Shown here piece by piece: positions 9,342 to 21,223 of a stretch of DNA of 64,000 nt. A program made the position numbers and the translations under genes. The stretch covers positions 186,001-250,000 of the forward strand of contig NZ_JAGEKP010000007.1 of NCBI RefSeq assembly GCF_017565305.1, given 5' to 3'. The DNA comes from Leifsonia sp. TF02-11. GTDB lineage: Bacteria > Actinomycetota > Actinomycetes > Actinomycetales > Microbacteriaceae. Under the pieces are notes generated by a model, which was given only the letters and a program-made list of their open reading frames with translations, made no database searches and had not been told where the DNA came from. Every line of letters begins with the position of its first letter. Within the stretch, counting starts at the first letter, position 1.

Positions 9342-10271
9342 TCAGCCGTGCTGGCGCAGATGCGCCTGCGTGAGCGCCTCCATCTCCTCGTCGCTCAGCT
9401 CGTCGAGCTTCTTGCCCTCGCGGCGGTCGAGCCGCATCCAGCGCACGAACAGCAGCACCAGCACGGGCACGTCGGCGACCTCCGCGATGAACCACAGGAA
9501 GTCGCCGGACAGATGTTGGTCGTGTAGGGCGCTCGGGAACCAGGAGGGCACCGCGCCGACGACCGCCGGCGCGTGGTCCAGGACGGCGTCGTTCAGCCGC
9601 AGCAGGAGTCCGGGGATCGCGTCGAGGATCATCGCGACGAACGCGAGCAGGAACTCCACCGTGATGAAGAAGCTGGTGTGCAGCACGGAGTGCGCCGCGA
9701 TCGGCAGCACCATGAGCAGGCCGGCCAACGGCACCAGCACCGAGATCGTCCACTCCGACCACGGGTTGTCGCGCAGCACGGCGGCGACCGGCGTCAGGAA
9801 GATCAGGAAGGCGACGCACGCGAACACGGTCGCGAAGATCGCGTTGCCGAACAAACGCACCGGGCGCGACTGCAGGAAGCGGTCGGTGCGCCCCTGCCCG
9901 GCCGCCCCGAGCGCGGCGCGCGCGAGGGCGATCGGCCTCCCGAGGCTCACCAGCGCCGGCACGACGAAGAGCAACAGCGCGATCCGGGTGGTGAACGCCC
10001 AGCGCAGCTCGTGACTCTCGGCACCCAGGAAGCCGAACGAGATGAACGCGTACGACCCGAGGCCGAGCAGGAAGTACATCGCGGTCAGGCGAGCCGGCCA
10101 GTAGTGGCCGCGCCGCCGCAACGACCGAACCCCGCCGAGGTACAGCACGGCAGCGGCGACCAGCACGATCGCGGCCGCCGGATCGAACGACCAGGTGGTC
10201 AGGAAGACGAGGAAGGGAGGCGTGGCGCTGCTTTCGGGAGGATCGGCATTCACATGTACGGGAGGTACCAT
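9342..10271 (-). CDS. CtaG-like cytochrome c oxidase assembly membrane protein
   Basis: 309 residues with about seven hydrophobic segments. It matches the caa3_CtaG family, linked to copper insertion into cytochrome c oxidase: early WSFDP, then histidines in ESHELRWAF and IAAHSVLHTSFF, and a conserved LHDQHLSGDFLWFIAEVADVP region that could ligand copper. The tail is charged and cytoplasmic. It is encoded convergently to lysS and divergently from a small membrane protein gene only 9 bp away. Confidence 0.8.
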   Translation of the reverse strand: MVPPVHVNADPPESSATPPFLVFLTTWSFDPAAAIVLVAAAVLYLGGVRSLRRRGHYWPARLTAMYFLLGLGSYAFISFGFLGAESHELRWAFTTRIALLLFVVPALVSLGRPIALARAALGAAGQGRTDRFLQSRPVRLFGNAIFATVFACVAFLIFLTPVAAVLRDNPWSEWTISVLVPLAGLLMVLPIAAHSVLHTSFFITVEFLLAFVAMILDAIPGLLLRLNDAVLDHAPAVVGAVPSWFPSALHDQHLSGDFLWFIAEVADVPVLVLLFVRWMRLDRREGKKLDELSDEEMEALTQAHLRQHG

Positions 10272-10280
10272 TATCCCGCT

Positions 10281-10454
10281 ATGGGAGACATCATCGGTGG
10301 AATCGTCTGGTCGCTGGCCCCGACCGTGCTCGTGGGCCTGCTGTTCTGGATGATCATGCGCGCGATCGTGCGTGCCGACCGCACCGAGCGCAAGGTCTAC
10401 TCCCGCATGGAGGCCGAAGAGCGCGCCCGCCGCGGTCTCGCCCCGAAGGGCTGA
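10281..10454 (+). CDS. Small single-span membrane protein
   Basis: 57 residues: a hydrophobic helix at about residues 9-29, then a basic/acidic helix (RADRTERKVYSRMEAEERARRG). The ATG sits 6 nt after a -10-like CATTAT, suggesting a leaderless transcript, and the promoter region would be shared with the divergent ctaG-like gene. The function is unknown; similar short proteins are common in actinobacteria. Confidence 0.6.
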   Translation: MGDIIGGIVWSLAPTVLVGLLFWMIMRAIVRADRTERKVYSRMEAEERARRGLAPKG

Positions 10455-10515
10455 CGGCCGCTACGGTAGGGCAGAGGGCGTTTTCCCTCGACGCGTGACG
10501 CCGGAGGGGGCCTGG

Positions 10516-11994
10516 ATGGACGCAGGGTTTCTCACCACGGCGATCGTGGTGCTCCTGCTGCTGCTCGACTTCGTCATCCGTGTCATCGCGATCATCGTCG
10601 TCCCGCGCAACCGCAAGCCGACGTCGGCGACGGCCTGGTTGCTCGCGATCTTCCTCATCCCGTACATCGGAGTGCTGTTCTTCCTGTTGATCGGCAGCTA
10701 CAAGCTCCCCAAGAAGCGGCGCGAGAAGCAGGACGAGATCAACCGCTTCATCATCGACAGCACCGAGGGCATCGAGCGGGTGCGGCGCGACCACCCGTGG
10801 CCGCCGTGGCTGGAGTCGGTGGTCGAGCTCAACCGCAACCTGGGCGCCATGCCGCTCGTCGGCGGCAACCGTGCACGGCTCAACGGGCACTACGAGGAGT
10901 CGCTCGCGGCGATGACGGCCGCGATCGACGAGGCGAAGCGCTACGTGCACGTCGAGTTCTACATCCTCACGCTCGACAAGACGACGGCGCCGTTCTTCGA
11001 GGCGATGGAGGCCGCGGTGAAGCGCGGCGTCGTCGTGCGCGTGCTGCTCGACCACATCGCGTCGCTGCGCACCCCGGACTACAAGGCCACCATCGAGCGG
11101 CTCACCGCGATGGGAGCCACCTGGCACCTGATGCTTCCGGTGCAACCCTTCAAAGGCCGATACCAGCGGCCAGACCTGCGCAACCACCGCAAGCTGCTGA
11201 TCGTGGACGGCCGGGTGGGGTTCATGGGGTCGCAGAACGTGATCGACCGCAGCTACAACAAGAAGTCGAACATCAAGCGCGGGCTCAAATGGAAAGAGCT
11301 GATCGTGCGGCTCGAAGGCCCGATCGTCGCCGGTCTGAACGCCATCTTCATCACCGACTGGTACAGCGAGACCGACGAGCTGCTCCGCCGCGAGACCGAG
11401 CCGATCACCGAGGAGGACCTGCGGAACGCGGAAGACCCGGACGAGCTGGACGCCCAGGTCGTGCCGTCAGGGCCGGGATTCGCGGGTGAGAACAACCTCC
11501 GGCTGTTCCTCGCGTTGCTTTACTACGCGCAAGAGCGCATCGTCATCACGTCGCCGTACTTCGTCCCGGACGAGGCGATGCTCACCGCCATCACCACTGC
11601 GACGCAGCGCGGCATCGCGGTCGAGCTGTTCGTCTCCGAGATCGGCGACCAGGCGCTCGTGTACCACGCGCAGCGCTCCTACTACGAGGCGCTGCTGCGG
11701 GCCGGCGTGCGCATCTGGATGTACAAGGCGCCGTACATCCTCCACGCCAAGCACTTCACCATCGACGACGACGTCGCCGTGATCGGGTCGAGCAACATGG
11801 ACATGCGCTCGTTCCTGCTCAACATGGAGGTGTCGCTGATGGTGCGCGGCCGCTCCTTCGTGGAGGAGATGCGCGAGGTGGAGGACGGCTACCGCCGCGA
11901 CAGCCGCGAACTCACCCTCGAGGAGTGGATGAAGCAGCCGCTGCGCTCGACCGTGCTGGACAACCTCGCCCGCCTCACCTCGGCGCTGCAGTAG
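10516..11994 (+). CDS. cls: Cardiolipin synthase (phospholipase D family)
   Basis: 492 residues from ATG 10516. Two N-terminal transmembrane helices (about residues 5-24 and 38-58) form the PLDc_N module, followed by two HKD catalytic motifs: NHRKLLIVDGRVGFMGS in the first half and HAKHFTIDDDVAVIGSSN in the second. This layout is typical of bacterial ClsA, which makes cardiolipin from two phosphatidylglycerols at the membrane. The in-frame GTG at 10498 is a possible but less likely start. Confidence 0.92.
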   Translation: MDAGFLTTAIVVLLLLLDFVIRVIAIIVVPRNRKPTSATAWLLAIFLIPYIGVLFFLLIGSYKLPKKRREKQDEINRFIIDSTEGIERVRRDHPWPPWLESVVELNRNLGAMPLVGGNRARLNGHYEESLAAMTAAIDEAKRYVHVEFYILTLDKTTAPFFEAMEAAVKRGVVVRVLLDHIASLRTPDYKATIERLTAMGATWHLMLPVQPFKGRYQRPDLRNHRKLLIVDGRVGFMGSQNVIDRSYNKKSNIKRGLKWKELIVRLEGPIVAGLNAIFITDWYSETDELLRRETEPITEEDLRNAEDPDELDAQVVPSGPGFAGENNLRLFLALLYYAQERIVITSPYFVPDEAMLTAITTATQRGIAVELFVSEIGDQALVYHAQRSYYEALLRAGVRIWMYKAPYILHAKHFTIDDDVAVIGSSNMDMRSFLLNMEVSLMVRGRSFVEEMREVEDGYRRDSRELTLEEWMKQPLRSTVLDNLARLTSALQ

Positions 11995-11998
11995 CGCC

Positions 11999-12463
11999 TC
12001 ACCTCGGCCCGGCGGGAGGCGCGGAGGGCATCGGCAGGGATCCCTCGGCCGCCGACGGCGCGAGCTCGCTCAAGAGGCGAGCCTCGCACCATCGCCCGGC
12101 CGCAGCGGCGAGTCTCGCGTCGCTCGTGACGAGGGGCACGCGCAGCTCGTGCGCCAGTGCGACGTACATCGCGTCGTACGCGGAGAGCTCGTGGCGCCAG
12201 TCCCATGCCAGGCGGCGCAGGGGCCCGTGCTCGAATCGCGTGATCGGCACGGACGCGAATTCGTCAAGGAGCTGCTGGACCCATTCCAGCTGCTCCGGTC
12301 GGCTGCGCCCGAGCCGCCGGACGACGCTGACGAACTCCGGATCGATGAGGTGCGGCGCCGCCAGCAGGCAGTCGCCGAGCTCGTCGTGTTCGCGGACCCC
12401 GGCCGACCCGGCTGACGTCAGAAGGTCGGCCACCGCACTGCAGTCGATCACGGCGGCGATCAC
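11999..12463 (-). CDS. vapC: PIN-domain toxin (VapC family)
   Basis: 154 residues; a PIN-domain ribonuclease with the acidic pattern of VapC: D7 in AVIDCSAVADLL, a central Glu in DPEFVSVVRR, then SAYDAMYVALAHEL and VTSDARLAAAA. It is preceded by a small antitoxin gene overlapping it by 4 nt (ATGA), the standard VapBC order. The C-terminal ~20 residues are a Pro/Ala-rich extension. VapC toxins usually cleave tRNA or rRNA; the target here cannot be read from sequence. Confidence 0.88.
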   Translation of the reverse strand: MIAAVIDCSAVADLLTSAGSAGVREHDELGDCLLAAPHLIDPEFVSVVRRLGRSRPEQLEWVQQLLDEFASVPITRFEHGPLRRLAWDWRHELSAYDAMYVALAHELRVPLVTSDARLAAAAGRWCEARLLSELAPSAAEGSLPMPSAPPAGPR

Positions 12464-12741
12464 CTCTCGCTCCTGCCTTTGCGGACGATGGCCACGATGT
12501 CGTCCGACGCGATCTCGAGATCCGGAAACGGCCCGCGACGCGAGTCCGCCGCCGCCTGCGTCGCGGCCGCGTCGAGCGCGACGACCTCCGCCCAGCGCTC
12601 CTCCAGGCGCAATCGTTCTGCGATGCGGGTGAGTTCTCTGCGGAGGTACTCCGAATACGACAGGCCCTTGGCGGTCGCGGCGCCCTTCAGGCGGGCGTCG
12701 ACCGCCGGGTCGAGATCTCTGACTTGCACTGTGACTCCCAT
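12460..12741 (-). CDS. vapB: VapB-type antitoxin
   Basis: 93 residues from the ATG at 12741 (a longer frame to 12792 is open, but its upstream codons look non-coding). The N-terminus MGVTVQVRDLDPAVDARLKGAA is a ribbon-helix-helix (FitA/VapB-like) DNA-binding segment, and the C-terminal tail would bind VapC. The ATG lies 6 nt after TACGAT, a -10-like box, so transcription is probably leaderless and self-repressed. Confidence 0.82.
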   Translation of the reverse strand: MGVTVQVRDLDPAVDARLKGAATAKGLSYSEYLRRELTRIAERLRLEERWAEVVALDAAATQAAADSRRGPFPDLEIASDDIVAIVRKGRSER

Positions 12742-12888
12742 GGTTCGATCGTAGCGTGAATCTGCATGCGGATCTACCCTGTTTGCATGCACGCTCTCAT
12801 TCTGGCGTGCGGATGCGACTCAGGCCGACACCGCACCACAATCTGTGCAGAACCGGGCGATACCTCAGGCTGTGGAGGAGTCGGCGCG

Positions 12889-13872
12889 CTAGCCGCGCGG
12901 CTTGAGCCGCACCGTCGGGAGCTCCGGAGCCGGGAGGGCACCGCCGTCGAAGCCGCGCACGGTGCCGAACCGGCCGTCCGGGTCCTCGCCGTCGATCACG
13001 TCGCGCTGCCACTCGGCGCGGGCCGCGACCACGTCCTCGTGGCTGCGGCCGATGAAGTTCCACCACATCACGATCTCTTCGCCCAGCGGCTCGCCGCCGA
13101 GTAGGAGGAGGCGCGCCGCACCATCCGGGCCGACCACCACCTCCACCGCGTCGCGACCGGGGCACAGGTAGGCGAGGTGCGCGAGCGGCACCGGCGAACC
13201 GTCGACCGTCACGTCGCCCGCGTCGACGAGCACTCCGTGCTCGAACGATGGGTCCAGCGGGACCGTCACGCGCGCCCCCGCCGGCACGAGCAGCTCGGCG
13301 CCGAGAAGCGGCGAGAAGACGGTCGCCGCCGTTCCGCTGCCCGCGAGCGTGCCGACGAACGTCCGCACGCCGGCTTCCCCGAGCGCGGAGGCCGACGGGA
13401 CGTGGTGCTCGAAGAACGGCTCCACGTCCCGAGACGCGCTCGGCAGCGCCACCCACAGCTGCACACCGTGCAGGCGACGCGTGTCGGGCGTCGAGACCTC
13501 CGAGTGGCTGATCCCGCGTCCCGCGGTCATCAGGTTGAGCTGGCCCGGCCGCACCAGGGCGTGACTGCCCACGCTGTCGCGGTGATCGATCTCGCCCTCG
13601 AACAGCCAGCTCACCGTCTGCAGACCGGTGTGCGGGTGCGGCGGAACCTGCATCCCACCCGTCTCGGACACGTCGTCCGGGCCGTAGTGGTCGATGAAGC
13701 ACCAGCCGCCGATCAGTGAGCGTCGGCGCTGGGGGAGGGTTCGCCGCACGGTCATCGCGCGAGGCCCGCCGAGCGGCACCGCCCTCGGCTCGAGGATCTC
13801 CACCCTGGCGCCGTCGACGACCGCGTCGTCACCGACCAGGACCTCCACCGGGTCGCGTTCGAGGTTGCTCAT
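12889..13872 (-). CDS. Pirin family protein
   Basis: 327 residues with the two-cupin pirin fold. The metal-binding region has the pattern FIDHYGPD..HPHTGLQTVSWLFEGEIDHRDS and the ISHSE segment. Pirins are iron-binding proteins with regulatory or quercetinase activity; the actual role is unknown. The 147-bp gap to vapB has no convincing gene. Confidence 0.88.
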   Translation of the reverse strand: MSNLERDPVEVLVGDDAVVDGARVEILEPRAVPLGGPRAMTVRRTLPQRRRSLIGGWCFIDHYGPDDVSETGGMQVPPHPHTGLQTVSWLFEGEIDHRDSVGSHALVRPGQLNLMTAGRGISHSEVSTPDTRRLHGVQLWVALPSASRDVEPFFEHHVPSASALGEAGVRTFVGTLAGSGTAATVFSPLLGAELLVPAGARVTVPLDPSFEHGVLVDAGDVTVDGSPVPLAHLAYLCPGRDAVEVVVGPDGAARLLLLGGEPLGEEIVMWWNFIGRSHEDVVAARAEWQRDVIDGEDPDGRFGTVRGFDGGALPAPELPTVRLKPRG

Positions 13873-13959
13873 AGCGGCATCCTAGGCTGCACGAGACCCA
13901 CTGCGAACGCCGCTGCGAGTGCCCGGAATCCCCCAGGTCCCCGCACCTAGAATGAGCGC

Positions 13960-14382
13960 GTGAACCGAGCAGCGCGTCCCCTGACCTCCCTCGTCGCCGT
14001 CGCCGCCGCCGTGCTGCTGCTCGCGGGCTGCTCGAGTGCACAGGTCAAGCCCGTCAGCGATTACGCGGGTGAACCGAAGGGCGTCGACGCCCCCGCGAGC
14101 AGCGCGGGAGGCGCGTCCTGGGCGACCTGGATGCAGAGCGGCAAGCAGTTCGGGATCGTGCTCTACGGCAGCTCCACGTGCCCGCCGACCGTGCAGTCGG
14201 TGAAGGTGATCGCCTCCAATCAGCTGGAGGCCACGCTCTCGCCCGCCTCCGGAGGCGTCTGCACGCACGATCTCGTGCCCCACACCACCGTCTTCGCCAC
14301 GCCGAGCGAGGTCACCACGAGCTCCGACGTGACCGTCAAGCTGCCGGACACCACCCTCACCATCCCGGCCCTGCGCGGTTGA
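13960..14382 (+). CDS. Small secreted lipoprotein
   Basis: 140 residues from GTG 13960. A signal peptide ends in the lipobox LLAGC (Cys near residue 24), so the mature protein is lipid-anchored outside the membrane. The rest is a small beta-rich domain with two Cys (STCPP and GGVCTHD) that may pair. TAGAAT lies 6 nt before the GTG, indicating a leaderless start. The function is unknown. Confidence 0.75.
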   Translation: MNRAARPLTSLVAVAAAVLLLAGCSSAQVKPVSDYAGEPKGVDAPASSAGGASWATWMQSGKQFGIVLYGSSTCPPTVQSVKVIASNQLEATLSPASGGVCTHDLVPHTTVFATPSEVTTSSDVTVKLPDTTLTIPALRG

Positions 14383-14509
14383 CCGGGAGGCCGGGCGAAC
14401 CGGCGACGTACACGTCAGCCTCCAGCGAACAACCCCCCGCAGCCCGGGGGCCCGCGGTTACTCTCGATGTATCGATGCCGACCCTGCAACGGCGTCGAGA
14501 GGAGTAGAG

Positions 14510-17032
<2,523 letters not shown>

Positions 17033-17046
17033 CGCCTCCGCGTCCC

Positions 17047-17079
17047 AGGGCCGGCCTCCGCTCACGCGGGGCCGGCCCT
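17047..17079 (+). terminator. Rho-independent-type terminator after clpC
   Basis: A perfect 10-bp stem AGGGCCGGCC/GGCCGGCCCT (17047-17056 with 17070-17079) with a 13-nt loop, 15 nt after the clpC stop, followed by TCGTCG rather than a T-run, as is common in high-GC genomes. Confidence 0.75.
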
Positions 17080-17196
17080 TCGTCGTCCCCGGCGGGCTGG
17101 CCCGCCGTCGCTTCCTCAGTTTTTCCCGGCTGAGCCCGGCGTGTTGCGGGAGGAAGTGAGGAACGGATGGCCGGGCGGGGTCGGTAGGGTTGTGGG

Positions 17197-17712
17197 GTGA
17201 GTTCTGAGGGCAGTGCGTATGTGGTTCGGAGGGCGCGTACGAGTGACGTGCCCGGCATCCAGAAGCTCGTGGAGCCGCTCGTCCAGCGACGCATCCTGCT
17301 CGGCAAGGAGGCCGTCACCTTCTACGAATCGGTGCAGGAGTTCCGGGTCGCGGAGACCGCCGACGGCGAGCTGATCGGCTGCGGCGCCCTCCACGTGATG
17401 TGGAGCGACCTCGCCGAGGTGCGCACGCTCGCGGTCGCCGACCCGTGGCTCGGTCGCGGTGTCGGCCGTGCCCTGCTCGAGCGGCTGGAGGGCGATGCGC
17501 GCGAGCTGGGCCTCAGCCGGCTGTTCTGCCTGACGTTCGAGGTGGCGTTCTTCGAACGCAACGGCTTCGAGGACATGGGGACCGAGACGGTCGACCCCGT
17601 CCTGTACGCCGAGCTCGTCCGGTCGACAGACGAGGGCGTCGCCGAGTTCCTCGACCTCGCCCGCGTGAAGCCCAACACCCTGGGAAACACGCGCATGTTG
17701 AAGCGCCTCTGA
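17197..17712 (+). CDS. argA: Amino-acid N-acetyltransferase (ArgA-type GNAT)
   Basis: 171 residues from GTG 17197; TAGGGT lies 6 nt upstream, so the transcript is probably leaderless. It is a single GNAT domain with LIGCGALHVMWSDLAEVRTLAVADPWLGRGVGRALLE, where the last part is the acetyl-CoA loop, and FFERNGFEDMG. This matches the short actinobacterial glutamate N-acetyltransferases (mycobacterial Rv2747 type) that start arginine synthesis. No arginine genes are nearby, so the assignment rests on family similarity. Confidence 0.75.
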   Translation: MSSEGSAYVVRRARTSDVPGIQKLVEPLVQRRILLGKEAVTFYESVQEFRVAETADGELIGCGALHVMWSDLAEVRTLAVADPWLGRGVGRALLERLEGDARELGLSRLFCLTFEVAFFERNGFEDMGTETVDPVLYAELVRSTDEGVAEFLDLARVKPNTLGNTRMLKRL

Positions 17713-17757
17713 GCGCGCCTTCATCGGCGTGTCGCAGGTCGGCGCTAACCTTCGGGC

Positions 17758-18393
17758 ATGTCGACGTTCAAGCACCCTGTCGGCCCCCAGCCGAGCAGCG
17801 TCTACTGGCGCCGCAGGCTCATCGTCCTGATCGGCCTCGTCGCCGTCATCGTCGTGATCGTGCTCATCGTCGTCCGGCCCGGCTCGTCGAGCGGTGAACC
17901 GGCCAAGGCCCCCGTCAGCACGAACACGTCGACGCCGAAGCCGGCGGCGGCGACCAGTATCCCGACCTCCAGTGCAACGGCGAGCGGCCAGGAGTGCAAG
18001 CCGGCCGACGTCAAGGTGGAGGCCGTCACCGACGCCGCCCAGTACGCGGCGGGCCAACTCCCTCAGCTGTCGGTCGCGCTGACCAACACGGGGTCGGCGG
18101 CGTGCGTCATCGACGCGGGCACGTCGCAGCAGGTGTTCACGATCACCAGCGGCTCGGAGGTCTACTGGAAGTCGACGGACTGCCAGGCCTCCAAGGTCGA
18201 CGCGCAGGTGCTGCTGCAGCCCGGCAAGACGATCTCGTCGCAGGCCCCGATCACCTGGGATCGCACGCGGTCCGACCCGGCCACCTGCCAGGCGCAGCGT
18301 CAGCAGGTGCCGGCGGGCGGCGCGTCGTACCATCTGCAGGTGTCGGTCGCCGGCATCACCTCGGCGACGACCAAGCAGTTCATCCTGCAGTGA
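17758..18393 (+). CDS. Membrane-anchored extracytoplasmic protein of unknown function
   Basis: 211 residues. A short basic N-terminus is followed by one transmembrane helix (about residues 20-40), a Ser/Thr/Pro-rich linker (45-75) and an extracellular beta-sandwich-like domain with four Cys (QECKPAD, SAACVID, STDCQAS, PATCQAQ) that could form two disulfides. TAACCT lies 6 nt before the ATG, giving a leaderless start. The family is common in Microbacteriaceae but has no known role. Confidence 0.7.
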   Translation: MSTFKHPVGPQPSSVYWRRRLIVLIGLVAVIVVIVLIVVRPGSSSGEPAKAPVSTNTSTPKPAAATSIPTSSATASGQECKPADVKVEAVTDAAQYAAGQLPQLSVALTNTGSAACVIDAGTSQQVFTITSGSEVYWKSTDCQASKVDAQVLLQPGKTISSQAPITWDRTRSDPATCQAQRQQVPAGGASYHLQVSVAGITSATTKQFILQ

Positions 18394-18518
18394 CGTCCTC
18401 CTCCACCGCTCGGGTCGTGCGGGACGTGTCCACGGGTTCCACGCCCGTGGCGCGGAGTGACGGTGGCCGCCCGTAGTGTGGAACGCGCCGGGTCGTCCGG
18501 CCCGACCGAGGAGGTGCC

Positions 18519-19880
18519 GTGGCTAAAGCCGCTGTGACGTACCGCTGCACCGAGTGCGGCTGGACGACCGTCAAGTGGGTCGGGCGCTGCGGCGAGTGCC
18601 AGGAATGGGGCACGGTGGCCGAGGCGGCGGCGCGCACGGGCGTTCTGCGCACGCTGACGCCCGTGACGGTCGGTGCCGACAGGGCAGCCAGGGCGATCAC
18701 CGAGATCGGCGTCGAGTCGACGCAGCGGCGGCCGAGCGGCATCGGCGAGTTCGACCGCGTGCTCGGCGGCGGCATCGTTCCCGGCGCGGCCATCCTGCTG
18801 AGCGGCGAGCCGGGTGTCGGCAAGTCGACCCTGCTGCTGGAGGTCGCCTCCCGGGCGGCGCGCGAAGGGCGGCCGGTGCTCTATGTGAGCGCGGAGGAGT
18901 CGGTGAGCCAGGTTCGCATGCGTGCCGAGCGCACGGGCGCCCTCCACGATCAGCTGTTCCTCGCCTCCGAGACCGACCTGGCGACCATCGTCGGGCAGAT
19001 CGACGCCGTGCGGCCGTCGCTGGTGATCGTCGACTCGGTGCAGACGGTCTCGAGCGGCTCGGCCGAGGGCATCGCGGGAGGCCCGAGCCAGGTCCGCGAG
19101 GTGGCGAGCACGCTCATCCGGGTGGCCAAGGAGCGCGACCTCCCCGTGCTGATCGTCGGACACGTGACCAAAGACGGCTCGATCGCGGGCCCGCGGCTGC
19201 TCGAGCACCTCGTCGACGTCGTGTGCCAGTTCGAGGGCGACCGGCAGACGGCGCTGCGGTTCGTGCGGGCGCTGAAGAACAGGTTCGGGCCGACCGACGA
19301 GGTGGGCTGCTTCGAGATGGCCGGCGACGGCATCGCCGAGGTCCCCGACCCCAGCGGACTCTTCCTCAGCCGCACGACCACGCCGGTTTCCGGAACCTGC
19401 GTCACGGTGGCGATGGAGGGCAGGCGGCCTCTGCCGGTGGAGGTCCAGGCGCTGGTCGTCGCGACCACGGCGCCCAACCCGCGCCGCGTGACCAACGGCG
19501 TCGACTCGTCTCGCGTCGCGATGCTGCTCGCCGTGCTGGAGCGCCGCGCCGGCATCCGCCTCGGCGACAAAGACGTCTACGTCTCGACCGTCGGCGGCGT
19601 GCGGCTCGCCGAGCCCAGCGCCGACCTCGCCATCGCCCTCGCGGTGGCCTCCGCGGCCACCGACCGCGCCATCCCGCACACGCTCGCGGCCTTCGGCGAG
19701 ATCAGCCTCGCGGGCGAGATCCGTCCGGTCACCAGCGGCAAGCAGCGCGCCACCGAGGCCACCCGCCTCGGCTTCGCCACCCGCATCGACGACCGCAGCG
19801 CCACCATCCGCGAGGCCCTCCGCGTCGCCTTCTCGTCGGCGGCCACCCAGCGCGAGCGGGAGCTCGACGCGGCGTTCTGA
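18519..19880 (+). CDS. radA: DNA repair protein RadA
   Basis: 453 residues from GTG 18519 (Shine-Dalgarno GAGGAGG). It has an N-terminal C4 zinc finger (CTECG...CGECQEWG, residues 10-31), a RecA-like ATPase with Walker A GEPGVGKST near 97, the RadA-specific KNRFG motif, and a Lon-protease-like C-terminal domain. It promotes branch migration in recombination repair. The repeat array immediately downstream has no gene. Confidence 0.96.
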   Translation: MAKAAVTYRCTECGWTTVKWVGRCGECQEWGTVAEAAARTGVLRTLTPVTVGADRAARAITEIGVESTQRRPSGIGEFDRVLGGGIVPGAAILLSGEPGVGKSTLLLEVASRAAREGRPVLYVSAEESVSQVRMRAERTGALHDQLFLASETDLATIVGQIDAVRPSLVIVDSVQTVSSGSAEGIAGGPSQVREVASTLIRVAKERDLPVLIVGHVTKDGSIAGPRLLEHLVDVVCQFEGDRQTALRFVRALKNRFGPTDEVGCFEMAGDGIAEVPDPSGLFLSRTTTPVSGTCVTVAMEGRRPLPVEVQALVVATTAPNPRRVTNGVDSSRVAMLLAVLERRAGIRLGDKDVYVSTVGGVRLAEPSADLAIALAVASAATDRAIPHTLAAFGEISLAGEIRPVTSGKQRATEATRLGFATRIDDRSATIREALRVAFSSAATQRERELDAAF

Positions 19881-19887
19881 GGGGTGT

Positions 19888-20222
19888 CGCTAGCGGAGGA
19901 GATCACCGCTCGCCACGGCGCGGTTCTCCTCCGTTGGCTGCGCTGTCCCAGAGTGTCGGCGCGGTTCTCCTCCGTTGGCTACTGGATCGGCGGGTTTAGG
20001 TGTTGCTAGCGGAGGAGATCACGGCCCGCCACGCCGGCGGACTCCTCCGTTGGCTGCGCTGTCCCGGGGTGTCGGTGGGGTCCTCCTCCGTTGGCTGCTG
20101 ACTCGTCGGCTGGGTCGGTGGGTTGGGATGTCGCTAGCGGAGGAGATCACGGCCCGCCACGCCGGCGGACTCCTCCGTTGGCTGCGCTGTCCCGGAGTGT
20201 CGGTGCGGTTCTCCTCCGTTGC
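19888..20222. repeat. Hairpin repeat array downstream of radA, three imperfect units
   Basis: Three copies of CTAGCGGAGGAGATCAC (starting near 19890, 20006 and 20134) are each followed by CTCCTCCGTTGGCTGCGCTG and then TGTCGG with a second CTCCTCCGTTGGCT. CGGAGGAG and CTCCTCCG form a stem within each unit. Units are 116 and 128 bp apart. The reading frames through it are incidental. It fills the radA-hydrolase gap (19881-20289); no gene is seen there. Confidence 0.8.
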
Positions 20223-20289
20223 CCACGCGCGGGGCGCCGTGCGAGCATCCGGGGTTCTGCGCGTCGGTGCTCCGGAGCACAATGGCGGC

Positions 20290-21213
20290 ATGGCCAACCT
20301 GACCTTCGCTCTCCGTTCCGGCCGGCGCGTCGGCGTGACCACCCTGGGCGATCCGAGTGCTTCGCGGGTGGTGGTGTTCTGTCATCCCGCGCCCGGGTCG
20401 TCCGTGTTCGACCCCGATCCCGACGCGTCGGCCGATCATGACGTCCATATCGTCGCGCTCGACCGGCCCGGCTACGGCTCCAGCGACCCGTGGCCGTTCG
20501 GGACGTGGCCCAGCATCGCGCGCGCCGCGGACGACGTCGCCGAGTACCTGCGCGACCTGAAGCGGTTCGAGGCGCCGATCGGCGTGGTTCGGCCCGCGAC
20601 CGTCGGGATCGCCGGCTGGTCCGCGGGCGGGCGCGTGGCGCTCGCGTTCGCCGCGCGCTATCCCGACCTGGTCGATCGGGTCGCCGTGGTCGCGACGCCA
20701 GCACCCAATGACCAGGTGCCCTGGATCCCGCCTGAGCTCCAGAAGCTCTCCGACGAGCTCGGCCAGCAGCCTCCGGATGTCGCGTTGAGTCGCTTGTCAG
20801 AGATGATGCAGGGCCAGGCGGATGCGGTTCGCGCCGCTGACGGCGAGGGCGCGGTCCCGCTCGACCTGCTCGGCGCCGGGCCGGCCGACGCCGGCGCGTT
20901 GGAGCGGCGCGGCCTCCACGACAGGCTCGGCAGGATGCTGATCGACGCGTTCCGCCAAGGTTCGGCGGGCGTGGCAGGCGATGTGCTCAGTTACACCGCG
21001 CGGCCGTGGGGTTTCGATCCGGCGGACGTGAAGGCCGAGACGTTGATCATCGGCGGCCAGGCCGATCCGCTCGCCGGCCAGGCGCACGCCGCGTGGTACC
21101 AGAAGGCCATCCCCGGCGCGCAGCTGGAGATGGTTCCCGGTGTCGGCCACCTGGTGATCGCCCAGGCCTGGGGCCGGGTGCTTTCGCACCTCGCGCCCGC
21201 CACGGCGCCGTGA
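20290..21213 (+). CDS. Alpha/beta hydrolase
   Basis: 307 residues from ATG 20290. It has the alpha/beta-hydrolase fold with the oxyanion region FCHPAPGSS, the nucleophile elbow GWSAGG, a late Asp in GGQADPLAG and the catalytic His in GVGHLVI. The substrate is unknown. The longer open frame upstream runs through the repeat array, so ATG 20290, 6 nt after CACAAT, is preferred as a leaderless start. Confidence 0.88.
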   Translation: MANLTFALRSGRRVGVTTLGDPSASRVVVFCHPAPGSSVFDPDPDASADHDVHIVALDRPGYGSSDPWPFGTWPSIARAADDVAEYLRDLKRFEAPIGVVRPATVGIAGWSAGGRVALAFAARYPDLVDRVAVVATPAPNDQVPWIPPELQKLSDELGQQPPDVALSRLSEMMQGQADAVRAADGEGAVPLDLLGAGPADAGALERRGLHDRLGRMLIDAFRQGSAGVAGDVLSYTARPWGFDPADVKAETLIIGGQADPLAGQAHAAWYQKAIPGAQLEMVPGVGHLVIAQAWGRVLSHLAPATAP

Positions 21214-21223
21214 GTCGCAGCGC

